From Paenibacillus sp. FSL R5-0341 (GTDB lineage Bacteria > Bacillota > Bacilli > Paenibacillales > Paenibacillaceae): a DNA stretch of 64,000 nt. The notes below the pieces were generated by a model. That model saw only the letters and a program-made list of their open reading frames with translations. It was not told the origin of the DNA and made no database searches. The stretch is from the NCBI RefSeq assembly GCF_037975235.1, contig NZ_CP150241.1, positions 5,146,001 to 5,210,000 on the forward strand, given 5' to 3'. Positions 17,187 to 27,446 of the stretch are shown here, piece by piece; position 1 is the first letter of the stretch; the number at the start of each line of letters is the position of its first letter. Position numbers and translations under genes: made by a program.

Positions 17187-17930
17187 TCACTCCACAGGAC
17201 GATGACCTACAAAAATCATGCGTGGAGAAGCCTGCTCGTCATATTTCTCTTCATCATAACCGCCATGGACCTGGTCTACCCGCAGTCCGGCTTCACTTAA
17301 CATCTGACTCAGTTGATCCCGTGTGTACAACTTCACACGCTCCTGATATACCCGCGGTTCATCTCCGGATGTAGTATCCGTAATGCGAATTTCCTTTTGC
17401 ACAAATCCATCCTCAATCTTGCGGAACTCCTCAATTCGCTGCCCTTCATCCTCTCGAACCGAGTGCGGCACCAGATGACGCGTCACATATGCCGTGTTCA
17501 TAAAATCAATAATATAGCTGCCACCCGGGCGAAGCATGCGATGAATGGCACGTAATACTTTCAATTGTTCTCCGTCCTCCAGGAAATAACCAAACGATGT
17601 GAACAGATTGACTACGGCGTCGAAGCCACCTTTCAGCGGCAGTTCACGCATGTCCGCATGACACCAAGATACTCGGTGTTCGTCATCCATTAGGCGGGCT
17701 TCACGCAAAAGCACATCGGACAGATCGACTCCGGTCACTCGTAACCCTGCATCAGCAAGTGCCAATGAGTGCCGTCCCATACCACAGCATAGATCCAATA
17801 CTTCAGAATCGGGCTTAAGCTTCAACCAATTGATCATTTTATGTACTTCCTGATAGGCACCCTGCACATCCCGGTGCTTGTATACGAGAAGATAATCTTC
17901 TCCAAAACTCTTTTCATACCATTCCGTCAT
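17187..17930 (-). CDS. Class I SAM-dependent methyltransferase
   Basis: A Rossmann-fold methyltransferase. Motif I is VLDLCCGMGRHSLALA (about residues 44-59), followed by GVDLSDVLL (motif II acid), CHADMRELPL and FDAVVNLFTSFGYF. The substrate cannot be inferred; the best resemblance is to small-molecule methyltransferases of the Methyltransf_25 type. A C-terminal segment with TRDQLSQMLSEAGL is common in these. It leads a two-gene unit with the MBL-fold hydrolase. Confidence 0.88.
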   Translation of the reverse strand: MTEWYEKSFGEDYLLVYKHRDVQGAYQEVHKMINWLKLKPDSEVLDLCCGMGRHSLALADAGLRVTGVDLSDVLLREARLMDDEHRVSWCHADMRELPLKGGFDAVVNLFTSFGYFLEDGEQLKVLRAIHRMLRPGGSYIIDFMNTAYVTRHLVPHSVREDEGQRIEEFRKIEDGFVQKEIRITDTTSGDEPRVYQERVKLYTRDQLSQMLSEAGLRVDQVHGGYDEEKYDEQASPRMIFVGHRPVE

Positions 17931-18136
17931 CCATTCTCGCCCTCCACATGGTCATCGGCCCCACTGTCCGTCATACGCTGTCGTTCAGGCCTGATCATTT
18001 CCCCTAAGCTTTAATTTATTGTAACGTCTTTATCCTGCAAACTCAAAAAATTCCAGTAAGTCACCCGCATTGAAGAGCCAAAATGCACACGATATAATGT
18101 TAAACATACGCATACCCTGCGAATCGGTTAAGTATA

Positions 18137-18154
18137 AGAGGTTGTTCAAAAAGC
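18137..18154. repeat. Solo terminal sequence of the 166-bp repeat
   Basis: AGAGGTTGTTCAAAAAGC matches 17 of 18 bases of the left end and flank of the element at 11608-11625. The rest of the element is absent, and the ribosome site of the DUF72 gene follows immediately. It may be an excision scar, an insertion site, or a shared short motif. Confidence 0.4.
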
Positions 18155-18170
18155 AACAGGAGGTGTTCTT

Positions 18171-19046
18171 ATGATTCACATCGGACTTACCGGATGGGGG
18201 GATCAGGAAGATCTCTATCCGAACCGTACCAAAGCCAAAGACAAGCTTAGTCTATACGGACAATACTTCTCCACCGTGGAGGTGGATAGTTCCTTCTACG
18301 CTGTTCAGCCGCGGGATCGAATGGCACGATGGGCTGCCGAGACGCCCGAATCCTTTGCTTTTATCATCAAAGCCTACCAGGGAATGACAGGACATCTGCG
18401 AGGCAAGCCCTACTTCACGAGCACGTCGGAGATGTATAAGGCTTTTCGGGAATCACTGGAGCCTGTGATTGAAGCTGGCAAAATGCAGGCGGCCTTGTTT
18501 CAATATCCGCCATGGTTTGAATGTAATAAAGACAACGTGAAAGAGCTTCGTGAAGTGAAACTTCGAATGGAGGGTATTCCGTGCGTCCTCGAATTCCGTC
18601 ATCGCAGCTGGTATGAAGATGGCATGCGAGAGCGGACGCTTGCGTTCCTGAAAGAACAAGGCTGGATTCACAGCGTCTGTGACGAGCCTCAGGCGGGTCC
18701 AGGTTCCATTCCCATCGTGCCACAGGCCACAGATCCGGAGATGACGCTGGTACGCATGCACGGACGCAATGTGTCCGGGTGGCATCAGAATGGTGCGCCC
18801 AATTGGCGCGAGACCCGTTATTTATACCGTTACAACAAGGAAGAATTATTGGAGTGGAAAGAATATCTGGAGCAATTGCAGGAGCAGAGCAAGGATGTCT
18901 ATGTTATTTTCAACAACAACTCCGGTGGCGATGCAGCGGCAAATGCCCAGATGATGATGGACCTGCTGGACCAGCCGGTGAAGCCTTTTCCTGACCGTAC
19001 TGAACCAGAGCAGGAAGAAGGACCGGAGCAGCTGGAATTATTTTGA
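18171..19046 (+). CDS. DUF72 family protein (YunF-like)
   Basis: A soluble protein with the TIM-barrel-like DUF72 fold. Conserved features are the N-terminal HIGLTGWGD, FSTVEVDSSFYAVQP, FAFIIKAYQGMTGH, VLEFRHRSWYED and the C-terminal YVIFNNNSGGDAAANA. The start has a textbook AGGAGGTG site. The family is very widespread and lacks an established activity. The C-terminal tail is Glu-rich. Single-gene unit ending at a hairpin shared with the GH105 gene. Confidence 0.92.
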   Translation: MIHIGLTGWGDQEDLYPNRTKAKDKLSLYGQYFSTVEVDSSFYAVQPRDRMARWAAETPESFAFIIKAYQGMTGHLRGKPYFTSTSEMYKAFRESLEPVIEAGKMQAALFQYPPWFECNKDNVKELREVKLRMEGIPCVLEFRHRSWYEDGMRERTLAFLKEQGWIHSVCDEPQAGPGSIPIVPQATDPEMTLVRMHGRNVSGWHQNGAPNWRETRYLYRYNKEELLEWKEYLEQLQEQSKDVYVIFNNNSGGDAAANAQMMMDLLDQPVKPFPDRTEPEQEEGPEQLELF

Positions 19047-19139
19047 TCTGTGTTCATGATGCAGTTATTCATATTATTGGGTGAAAGTAAGTGTGTTTTT
19101 GCTATCATGCTGATCAGATTCGGGATTGAAATCACACTA

Positions 19140-19170
19140 AAAGCGGCAAGCCTGAGGGCATTGCCGCTTT
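19140..19170. terminator. Bidirectional terminator between DUF72 and GH105 genes
   Basis: AAAGCGGCAA pairs with TTGCCGCTTT around an 11-nt loop, with A-rich and T-rich flanks on either side, between convergent genes. Confidence 0.85.
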
Positions 19171-19232
19171 CTTTAGCTGGTTATCTACCTATAGAAGGCT
19201 ATCCCCATACATCCGTTCCGTTGCGTCAAACA

Positions 19233-21410
19233 TCAGCGCTGCGCGGCTGTAACCGAAGAATCGAAAGACACCTCGCTTAGCTGCTGGTTCATTTTATGCG
19301 CCTCAATGCCAGCCAAGAGCACAATGCCGATTCCATGGGTATCGTTCAGATTCCACCCCAGATCATCGCGATAATACAAGGCGGTAAACGAGTACCCGGA
19401 GCCCCGGCATACCCCATATATATTGCCTTTGTAATCAATCGACAAGCGCGTCATGCCTTCCCATCCTTTGCGTACGGCCTCCAGATAAGGCTCCGGCTGT
19501 TCCAGCCAACCTTCACGAATGCCACGTGCATAGGCGTAGATGAACATGGATGTGCAGGAAGTCTCTTCATACGAATCCGGGCGGTTCAAGACCTGATGCC
19601 ACAGTCCATTTTCCCCTTGCAGCGCCAAATAACCTTGACTTAAATCACGATAGAAACTTAGCAATTCCGGCCGTTTCACATGATCACTCGGTAGGATGGA
19701 TAACAGTTCGGTTAATGAGAATAGCACCCAGCCGTTTCCCCGTCCCCACGGAATACCTGTCGCCCGACCACGCACAAAATCATACACATGGGACATGATC
19801 TGTTGTTCAGGAAGATAGAGGTACTTACGGAACATCAGGAACTGATTGACCGCATCATCCCAATACGCCCCATCACCTGTCAACTGACCATACCGCATCA
19901 GAAAAGGTGTACTCATGTATAAGTCATCACACCACATCGTCTCCTGACGCATCTCTCCACTGCCACGAACCCGGTAAAAGGCACCATCTTCCAGACGTTC
20001 CTGCTCATCCGTAATGTAGCCCGCAATCCGATCCGCGGTATCTCTTCCCCCACGAATATCGCCCAACTCCATCGCAGCAAGCAGCGTAGACCCAAACGAA
20101 CCGCAATCATCCAGACTGTCGATGGCAGACAGTTGATTATTAATCCCTGCCGCACCGTACCCTTCCCGATCCCATAGACCATAGCGATCAAATGAAGTGC
20201 TCAGTTCAATATGTTGCCGCACGTACTGCATGTAATCATCCCGACCCAATTCCTGTCCCGTTTGGAGAAGTCCAAGCAAGGTAACACCGAGCGGATAATT
20301 CCACTTTCCGTAATGTGTATTCTCCAGATAGGGACGAACATGTGTATTCGGAAGATCTACCCGCCAATATACACCTTGGGCGCCATCATCGAACACAGTA
20401 TCCGTGCTCACAATGTCCGTGTGGGATGGTTCAGCACCGGGAGCAAACACACCTGAGTACAGCCAAGGGTCAGAACATCCAGCAACCGGATGAGGAGGTT
20501 TCAGTCTCCAGCCTGTGGAATCCAAATGCTCGGCATCTTCCAACGTGAATCCCCAGGAGTCACCAACTGCCTGGATTACACCTTTCGCGACCAGATCAGA
20601 TGAACCGTAGCGGCGCGGGAGTTCAACGCGGAAGTTACCGCTACTTTCAGCAGAGTATACTTCCGTGCCATCCACATACAGGGTCAATGCTCCATCATGA
20701 CGACCTTTTAAAATAACTGGTGATGTTCCTAGCAAGGTTACATCCAATCTGGACCATGCGTAGGCCACAGCTGGTTGTTCCGTGCCGAAGATGCGGGCAA
20801 AAGAACCCACGCTCTGCTCCTCATCTGTCCACGCCTTGCGCGGATACCAGGTAAGACCTGTTTCTTCTTCCGTCATGCCGTCACGAGGAAGAGATAGTAC
20901 AGGTTCATCTACGGGGTCCGAATATAACCAGCCCTCCTGTCCCTGACGATCTGCCCCAGGAGTGAGGAAGTGCAGCGGGAAATTTTTGAACGAGGCTGTT
21001 CCGTAGATACCGCCGAATCCCACTTCTGTTTTGACAAAACATAGCAACACATCATTCCAGCCATAGTTCACGGAAATCGGAATCTGGGTTCTTCGCTCGG
21101 GAAATAATTCCTGCAACAACTCAGACTTGAATACCTCTTCACCATTCACATAGATCGTCACCGGACTATAACAGTTCAGGCCTGTATTTAACGTTGCATT
21201 CTGCTCGCTCCATAATTTGCCCCATACATATACGTACTGCCCCGCATGAGCCTCTACGCATTTCTCATTCAAATTCAGGTCGTAGCGATAATCCCCTAGC
21301 CTGCGAAAACCTCCCTGATGATAGGCTCTGAACAAAAAGGAATGTTTCGGATGATCGCCGATATAACGCTGAGCCACCGTTGTCAATATATCCGGAATTG
21401 AATCGTACAC
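19233..21410 (-). CDS. GH105-type unsaturated rhamnogalacturonyl hydrolase with N-terminal beta-sandwich region
   Basis: It is expected to remove unsaturated galacturonyl residues from rhamnogalacturonan oligosaccharides left by lyases. The C-terminal 370 residues have GH105/GH88 features: HYGKWNYPLG, TMWCDDLYMSTPFLMRYG, WGRGNGWVLFSL and SYEETSCTSMFIYAYARG. The first 330 residues form one or more beta-rich accessory regions. No signal peptide, so cytoplasmic. The start given is a GTG with no good ribosome site; the same frame stays open 16 further codons to a CTG/ATC/ATT cluster at 21458-21447 directly after GGAAGGGAG, so the true start may be non-AUG. Last gene of the glycosidase operon. Confidence 0.88.
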   Translation of the reverse strand: MYDSIPDILTTVAQRYIGDHPKHSFLFRAYHQGGFRRLGDYRYDLNLNEKCVEAHAGQYVYVWGKLWSEQNATLNTGLNCYSPVTIYVNGEEVFKSELLQELFPERRTQIPISVNYGWNDVLLCFVKTEVGFGGIYGTASFKNFPLHFLTPGADRQGQEGWLYSDPVDEPVLSLPRDGMTEEETGLTWYPRKAWTDEEQSVGSFARIFGTEQPAVAYAWSRLDVTLLGTSPVILKGRHDGALTLYVDGTEVYSAESSGNFRVELPRRYGSSDLVAKGVIQAVGDSWGFTLEDAEHLDSTGWRLKPPHPVAGCSDPWLYSGVFAPGAEPSHTDIVSTDTVFDDGAQGVYWRVDLPNTHVRPYLENTHYGKWNYPLGVTLLGLLQTGQELGRDDYMQYVRQHIELSTSFDRYGLWDREGYGAAGINNQLSAIDSLDDCGSFGSTLLAAMELGDIRGGRDTADRIAGYITDEQERLEDGAFYRVRGSGEMRQETMWCDDLYMSTPFLMRYGQLTGDGAYWDDAVNQFLMFRKYLYLPEQQIMSHVYDFVRGRATGIPWGRGNGWVLFSLTELLSILPSDHVKRPELLSFYRDLSQGYLALQGENGLWHQVLNRPDSYEETSCTSMFIYAYARGIREGWLEQPEPYLEAVRKGWEGMTRLSIDYKGNIYGVCRGSGYSFTALYYRDDLGWNLNDTHGIGIVLLAGIEAHKMNQQLSEVSFDSSVTAAQR

Positions 21411-21467
21411 CTTGCCTGCAATCGCCTCGTTCTCATGAAAATAACGAATGATCGTCAGCTCCCTTCC

Positions 21468-22289
21468 TTATACCTTGATTCGTTCGCTTAGCCGCAATGT
21501 CTCTCCGCCTTGCACTTCAACAATCTGCTGATCTGCCGCGAACCAAACCGGGATGGCAGACGGATTATGGATGATGGATCGATCAGCTGAACACTCCAGT
21601 CGTTGCACCGCTTTCCAGTAGGCAATCACTTCGATGTTCGTCGCGTACCAGATGTCGTTCCTGCCGCCAATCTGCTCACCGAACTGTTCGATGATCTCCC
21701 AGTTGCCGTTGTCATTGAACTCATAGCTGTGACCCCAGACATAGAGTAATAGTGGCGTACCTGTTTTGGAATGTTGGATAAAACGCTCGGCATGTGCCGC
21801 CAGATCATGGTTATGATGGCAGGTCGGATGCCATTCAAGGGGACGGTCTGGCAACGTGTATCTGCCATGTGATTCAACGGTACGAGCATAATCGATACCA
21901 AGCCACTCCAGCTTTGTACTTAGCGCACGGTCATACCCTCCATTGGGATAAGCCATGCCTCGTACCGGATAACCGACAAGCTGCTCCAATGCTTTTCGGT
22001 CCTCCATAATCTCTTCGGTCAGGAGTTCATTCGGAACATAAGGCAGCGTAGGGTGAGTAACCGTATGAACGGCCACTTCATGCCCCGCATACAGTTCAGC
22101 GACTTCCCCCACCTCAATGCGACCTGGATTACCCAGGGTACCGGAGTTCAGATTAAATGTTCCCCGCAGGCCATACCGATTACAGATTTCCACCAGTCTG
22201 CGATCATGTACCACTCCATCGTCATAACTGAGCGTCAGCGCTTTCATCACACCACCTGGATAACGGTCAAACTGAATACGATGTCCCAT
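21468..22289 (-). CDS. NodB-type polysaccharide deacetylase family protein
   Basis: A carbohydrate esterase 4-like fold. Metal-site motif 1 is TLSYDDGVVHD (Asp-Asp) and motif 2 is HEVAVHTVTHPTL (H-x3-H); FNLNSGTLG and VRGMAYPNGGYD follow. The C-terminal 40 residues add a small beta region. It lacks a signal peptide, so it probably acts on imported oligosaccharides, for example removing acetyl groups from pectic fragments; this is inferred from its place between GH43 and GH105 genes. Same operon, with short gaps on both sides. Confidence 0.87.
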   Translation of the reverse strand: MGHRIQFDRYPGGVMKALTLSYDDGVVHDRRLVEICNRYGLRGTFNLNSGTLGNPGRIEVGEVAELYAGHEVAVHTVTHPTLPYVPNELLTEEIMEDRKALEQLVGYPVRGMAYPNGGYDRALSTKLEWLGIDYARTVESHGRYTLPDRPLEWHPTCHHNHDLAAHAERFIQHSKTGTPLLLYVWGHSYEFNDNGNWEIIEQFGEQIGGRNDIWYATNIEVIAYWKAVQRLECSADRSIIHNPSAIPVWFAADQQIVEVQGGETLRLSERIKV

Positions 22290-22321
22290 CTTGCTCCTCC
22301 TCCTGCTTCTTCCCTTGCTCC

Positions 22322-23938
22322 CTAATCCCGAATTTCCTTCACGTTAAAATAACGAAAAACACCCTGACCTCCACGATTCGCGAACCGTGTGTTTACAGCA
22401 AAGATCCCCATTTTTGCACCAACCCAGAGGGCTGTTGTGGCGTTAAACGGTGTACCGATCGGCTGAAACTCCGCTCCGTCCTCACTCCAACTGAACTGGC
22501 ACAAGCCCGGTTCTGTCAGGGTAAGCCGAAGATGAACGGTCCAGCCGGTTACCTGCGAACCATCGCCCTCCCAGTCCAGTCCCGTTTCCTCCCATTCATC
22601 TGCATGCAGATGGCTGTCTGCACGTTTGGCTCCACGAATCAACGATAACCGAATGGTGCCGTCTTCTGTCTGTAACAGACACAGGCTTGCATACGAATCA
22701 CCAAACATGATGAGACCTGACTGATCCCCTTCCTGTCCAGGGAGGAACGTGAGCTTGGTCGTCGCCACAAATTCAGATGCGGGCAGCTTCTGCAAGAGAA
22801 GATGAGGTGTACCAAACAAAGACTGAATGCCCTCCGGGTATGGATGAGCAGGTAATACCAGTCCTCTTTCCGTACCTACATCAGCCCACTCGGGACGGGA
22901 GTTCGCCTGCCATTGCCATTGCAACCCCAGATGATCAGCCTGAAAATTATCGGATACATCAGGTACATTAATAGGATAGACTGCTCCTACATCCGGTTTG
23001 ACGTGTACATCCACAGGTTCACCCGTTCCATGACCTTCACGGTCTATTCCAATAATAGGCCAGCCGTCTTCCGTCCACGTCATCGGCTGAAGATGAACAA
23101 TTCGCCCATAGGCATCCCGATCCTGAAAATGAATAAACCAGGACTGCCCCGATACCAGCTCCACGTATCCTCCCTGATGAGGTCCATTGACCGACGAAGC
23201 TCCCTGATGTATAACAATTCGATCCTCATAGGGCCCAAATACCTGTTGGGAACGCAAAACCGTCTGCCACCCCGGCTTCACGCCTCCAGCCGGAGCAAAA
23301 ATATAATAATACCCCTCGCGCTTGTAGAACTTAGGCCCTTCAATGGTCGGATGATGTTCGGTCCCATCAAAGACGATCAACCCTTCGTCCAGAAGTTTCC
23401 TTCCATCCGCAGCCATCCGGCACACCTGAATTTTGCTCTTGATCCCACTGCGACTATGGGCAAAAGCATGAACCAGATAGGCTTGCCCATCCTCATCCCA
23501 TAAAGGACAAGGGTCAATCCAGCCCTTCACTTCATGAACGAGATGCAGCGGCGACCACTCGCCCTCAGGGTGATCGGCCGTGGTCATAAAGATGCCCTCA
23601 TCCGGTGTGCTGAAGAAGATCCAGTACTTTCCGTCGTGATACCGAATGCTGGGTGCCCATACGCCTTTGCCATGAAGAGGTACATCATATCCTGGCAGAT
23701 CCAGCCGATCTATGGCATATCGGACAAGCCGCCAGTTCACCAGGTCCTTCGAATGTAAAATCGGTAGCCCCGGGGTATGCGAGAAACTCGATGCCGTCAT
23801 ATAGAAGTCATCTCCTACACGAATCACATCCGGATCCGAATAATCCGCATGCAGAATCGGATTGCGGTATGTACCGTCTCCCTGATCCGCGACCCAGACC
23901 GGGTCCAATCTTTGTTGTTCTGATTGTGTTGTACTCAT
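22322..23938 (-). CDS. GH43 family glycosidase
   Basis: A five-bladed-propeller glycosidase typically acting on arabinosides, xylosides or galactosides. Catalytic-region motifs are YRNPILHADYSDPDVIRVGDD (general base Asp), WIDPCPLWDEDGQAYLVHA and HHPTIEGPKFYKREG (acid Glu). The C-terminal 200 residues (from about 335, FQADHLGLQWQW) form the beta-sandwich common in GH43 subfamilies with a second domain. No signal peptide, so intracellular. In this operon it most likely trims side chains of rhamnogalacturonan I. Precise specificity cannot be read from sequence. Confidence 0.9.
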   Translation of the reverse strand: MSTTQSEQQRLDPVWVADQGDGTYRNPILHADYSDPDVIRVGDDFYMTASSFSHTPGLPILHSKDLVNWRLVRYAIDRLDLPGYDVPLHGKGVWAPSIRYHDGKYWIFFSTPDEGIFMTTADHPEGEWSPLHLVHEVKGWIDPCPLWDEDGQAYLVHAFAHSRSGIKSKIQVCRMAADGRKLLDEGLIVFDGTEHHPTIEGPKFYKREGYYYIFAPAGGVKPGWQTVLRSQQVFGPYEDRIVIHQGASSVNGPHQGGYVELVSGQSWFIHFQDRDAYGRIVHLQPMTWTEDGWPIIGIDREGHGTGEPVDVHVKPDVGAVYPINVPDVSDNFQADHLGLQWQWQANSRPEWADVGTERGLVLPAHPYPEGIQSLFGTPHLLLQKLPASEFVATTKLTFLPGQEGDQSGLIMFGDSYASLCLLQTEDGTIRLSLIRGAKRADSHLHADEWEETGLDWEGDGSQVTGWTVHLRLTLTEPGLCQFSWSEDGAEFQPIGTPFNATTALWVGAKMGIFAVNTRFANRGGQGVFRYFNVKEIRD

Positions 23939-23950
23939 ACGTTCACTCCT

Positions 23951-26900
23951 TCATCTCAATTCTTCCGCAGGTACATGACCTGCATCCTGTAATCGATGAT
24001 GTTCCGAATCAAAATACGTACCTTCCAGCAGGCCAATCAACGTGTTGGTAATGCGAACTTCAATGTCGTTATCCCCTGGACGAAGCCAGGAGGCTTCTCC
24101 CTTCCAGCGATACGGAGACCAGCATCGCACACCAAGACTATGTCCGTTCACCCGCACTTCCGTCACATCCTGCACCCGCCAATCGCTAAATTCCAGTTCA
24201 AATGTGGCAACATCTTTCCCCGGCTCATCTAGCCAGAACGTGCGTTTATAACTTATTTCCCCGGCAAAATGGGGATACAGCGGCTGCGGTTCAGGTCCGA
24301 TGCGAAGGGCCGTGTCCGGTTCCCGCACGAGCGAAGCCAGGCCTTCATGATGGAACTCCACGCCGAATCTACCTTGTAGATACAAGGGATCAACGATGCC
24401 ATCCTCATCTTTCGTTACCTGCACAATCACCGTCATTTCGTTGAGACCGCTGTGCAGTAGCTCCGTGATATCACAAGCGATGTTATTGTGGTCGGTTATT
24501 TCGATTGGATCGAATTGTTCTTTTCCAAGTGGATGCCCATTAATCTCCATGGACCAGCTGCCCGAGATCGCCGCTCTGTCCATGAATAACAGGCATGCAG
24601 GCAAAGCTGTTCTCAGCTCAAATGTGCTCGTATATCTGCACTCGATCGGGTAAGCAATAGATGCTTTTTTCGGTGTGCCAAATACCTGATTAAACTGGAC
24701 TGGCAGAGGATACTGCTCCGATAATTCTGCCGCCTGATCTATAAACGGTTTCACAGCTACATGCTGGCTTTCCAGAATTATTCCGTTAGCATTGGAGGCC
24801 TGAAGATGGAATTGTCCCATTCGCAAAATGTTAGACTGCACCGTTTCTAGTCGCCATGGCCCTTCCGAAGGAACTCTGATGAACGTCGAACCCGTTTTGT
24901 CTGCTACATCCAACTTCGTTGTTAATGCCTCTGCCTTCGCAGCTTGTAAAGTAAGGCGTACAGCATGCGCTTCGTATGGCGCCAGCGTTAGTGAAATACA
25001 CCATTCCCCGCCACTGCTCGTATACGGCAAGGCTTGAAGCTGCCCTGTCTCCAGATCGAGTCGTTCTGCCACGAGACAAGCACCCTCTGCCAGCTCCGTT
25101 CCATCCCACAGCTGTTTGGCGACCAGCTTCAATTGCCCCTTCAGGTCCTGACCCTCTTGATTGGTCAAGAAAACCATATGCTCTCCAGCCGACAATTCAC
25201 GAGTGTGCATTAGCAGAGATGCACTTTCCTCCTCCATGATCCAGCAGATGGGTTCGGGCAATACCTGATCGAGCAGGAGTGAGATCAGCTCCAGCGAAAA
25301 GTCATCTCCTTGCCCTGTTCCTGCGGGTAGAAAATAGGCATTCCCCTCACCCTGATGCCACATGGTTTCACGGTTATCGTGATCTGTTGTCATGCTACGG
25401 CCCCAGTACACCTCTTGCGGCTGCTCGCCCGCACCAAAGAACTGGGTAGCTTCATCTCCCTCCGGACTTCCCGACTGAATCGCAATATGCGGAGGCATCC
25501 CAACAGAGATGACCGTTCCTCCCTGCCGAACAAATCGCTTCACCTGTTCCCAGGCCGCGGCCTCCAGATTCAGCATCGGTGGGAGAATCAACACCTCATA
25601 ACGGGCTATACCGATCTGAATAATGCCATCCGTTAAGTCAGCTTCCGCCAACAATTCGGGATCAAGGTGGTCATAGTCACGTCTGTTTTCGAGCAGTTGG
25701 GTAGTAATCCTCATCCAGTCCTTCGTCAGGCGTTCCAGTTGCACGCGTTCTAATTCGTCCTGGCCGCTATACTCGAATCCATGCAGCGGATTACCCATCA
25801 GACTCCAGAATGTCGTCGTTGGATCAAGCACAGCAATTCGAATGTCTGCTGCTCCCGTGCTCATGAGATAGCTCAACCGTCCGGTGTAATCCCCCAACTG
25901 CCGGAAATGCTTCCAGTAGGGATTCTGCAAAAATTGAGACGGCGGTGCATCATGCTTCGCAAGCCCACCAATCGTATAGAAAAAGGCGTGAAAGTTATAG
26001 AAATTGGTGCCCATAGCGGCCATGCGATCAATCATCCACTTGGCATCCTGTAGCGTCATGGACCAGCCTACACTGTGAAAACATTCAATCAGATTGCGGC
26101 CTCGGCCCAATTGACGGGCAAGCGAGCTGACCATCTTGGGGTTGTCACGCATTTTTTGGCCGTATCGTTCCAGTATCCACGATAAGGACCGTCCGATTTT
26201 CTCATGTGCCGAATCACCACCTGGCATATGGCTGAACAACTGGGTGGTCATCCGTACGCCAGGCACCTCAGCCGCATACTGAATCCCTGCTTCCTCACAC
26301 CAGTCATGCACCTGTTTGTGATAGGACTCCCTGAGAAGCAGATGCAGTGACTGATAGTAGTCATACCGAATCCGATGCGCGTCTGGAACATCACCGTATA
26401 GCAGGGCCGGTAGCGAATCGATCAGACTATAACCACAACGCTCACTGAAATAACGGGGAAGTTGTGGGGACCAGGGAAGACGGCCCAGCGGTGCAATCTC
26501 ATCCGAGAACATACCTTTGATCACGCTTTCAAATTGATCTCCAACCGCTGACTTATAACGCTCATGTGTCAGTTCAATAAATCGGCTCATCGCTTCCTTG
26601 TGGCAAGGGTCAACAAAGTTGCCGTAATATTTGAAATCGTCGATCTCTTTTTCCTGAAATATAATCAACTCCCAATCACCCGCGGGAACATCCCAGAGCA
26701 AGCGGAACGCTGTTCGGTAGGTGAAGAACCGCTTGCGGTTATACGATGTAAGCCCGGTCTCCTGATAGACCTGATCGGTCTGGATATTGCCGATTTTGCT
26801 GCGCAGATCGATGGAATCTTGCCACAGACGCTTGCCTTCGGAGTCCTTGGGAATCGCTTTGGCAACCAAGACTCGTCCCCATGGCAACTCCAGATCCACA

Positions 26901-27265
26901 GCTTCTCCGCCCTGAACCACCAACTGATGATGCACGAGCTGACGCTGCTTCGCTTCAGGAAAATCAAGGGTCACTTCCCCGCCAGCCATTCCACTCGGAT
27001 AGGGATACTCGTCATATAACCATACCTGCATACCATGATCGGCAGCTGCCTGCACTGCAATCCGCACCTTATCAAACCACGCTTCCGACAGATAGGGAAT
27101 CTGTAGTCCCTGACGTGGACAGATGAAGAATCCACCTACACCTTGCGCCGCCATCTCAGCCACTTGCCGCTTAATCTGTTCTTCTTCCATATCCCCATTC
27201 CAGAACCAAAAGGGATGAACCCGATACTGCGCCTCAGGATTGTCAAATGCATCCCCGTTCCACAT
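23951..27265 (-). CDS. GH106-type alpha-L-rhamnosidase
   Basis: A large (1104 residues) intracellular glycosidase expected to release L-rhamnose. The N-terminal barrel begins PFWFWNGDMEEEQIKRQV, then GVGGFFICPRQGLQIPYLS and VWLYDEYPYPSGMAGGEV, all typical of GH106. The central part has a glutamine-amidotransferase-like region (VLILPPMLNLEAAAW, GGTVISVG), and the C-terminus holds beta-sandwich modules with a final WSPYRWKG..PGDNDIEVRITNTL stretch characteristic of the family. First gene of the operon GH106-GH43-deacetylase-GH105, transcribed from the 27.3-kb intergenic region. Confidence 0.9.
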   Translation of the reverse strand: MWNGDAFDNPEAQYRVHPFWFWNGDMEEEQIKRQVAEMAAQGVGGFFICPRQGLQIPYLSEAWFDKVRIAVQAAADHGMQVWLYDEYPYPSGMAGGEVTLDFPEAKQRQLVHHQLVVQGGEAVDLELPWGRVLVAKAIPKDSEGKRLWQDSIDLRSKIGNIQTDQVYQETGLTSYNRKRFFTYRTAFRLLWDVPAGDWELIIFQEKEIDDFKYYGNFVDPCHKEAMSRFIELTHERYKSAVGDQFESVIKGMFSDEIAPLGRLPWSPQLPRYFSERCGYSLIDSLPALLYGDVPDAHRIRYDYYQSLHLLLRESYHKQVHDWCEEAGIQYAAEVPGVRMTTQLFSHMPGGDSAHEKIGRSLSWILERYGQKMRDNPKMVSSLARQLGRGRNLIECFHSVGWSMTLQDAKWMIDRMAAMGTNFYNFHAFFYTIGGLAKHDAPPSQFLQNPYWKHFRQLGDYTGRLSYLMSTGAADIRIAVLDPTTTFWSLMGNPLHGFEYSGQDELERVQLERLTKDWMRITTQLLENRRDYDHLDPELLAEADLTDGIIQIGIARYEVLILPPMLNLEAAAWEQVKRFVRQGGTVISVGMPPHIAIQSGSPEGDEATQFFGAGEQPQEVYWGRSMTTDHDNRETMWHQGEGNAYFLPAGTGQGDDFSLELISLLLDQVLPEPICWIMEEESASLLMHTRELSAGEHMVFLTNQEGQDLKGQLKLVAKQLWDGTELAEGACLVAERLDLETGQLQALPYTSSGGEWCISLTLAPYEAHAVRLTLQAAKAEALTTKLDVADKTGSTFIRVPSEGPWRLETVQSNILRMGQFHLQASNANGIILESQHVAVKPFIDQAAELSEQYPLPVQFNQVFGTPKKASIAYPIECRYTSTFELRTALPACLLFMDRAAISGSWSMEINGHPLGKEQFDPIEITDHNNIACDITELLHSGLNEMTVIVQVTKDEDGIVDPLYLQGRFGVEFHHEGLASLVREPDTALRIGPEPQPLYPHFAGEISYKRTFWLDEPGKDVATFELEFSDWRVQDVTEVRVNGHSLGVRCWSPYRWKGEASWLRPGDNDIEVRITNTLIGLLEGTYFDSEHHRLQDAGHVPAEELR

Positions 27266-27446
27266 GTTGCCTTCCTCCCTGCCTGTTCAAGAGTGGTCAT
27301 CCAGCTTTACCAATAACGTTCATTTCAGTTCAAATAGGTTTGTTTTGTTTTGATTATACATCAAAAACCATATTCAGGAAGTCACATTTTCCAGAAAGTT
27401 GGATGAAGTTTGGTTCGCGCATCTAGTCATTACAGCGATAAGAAAA

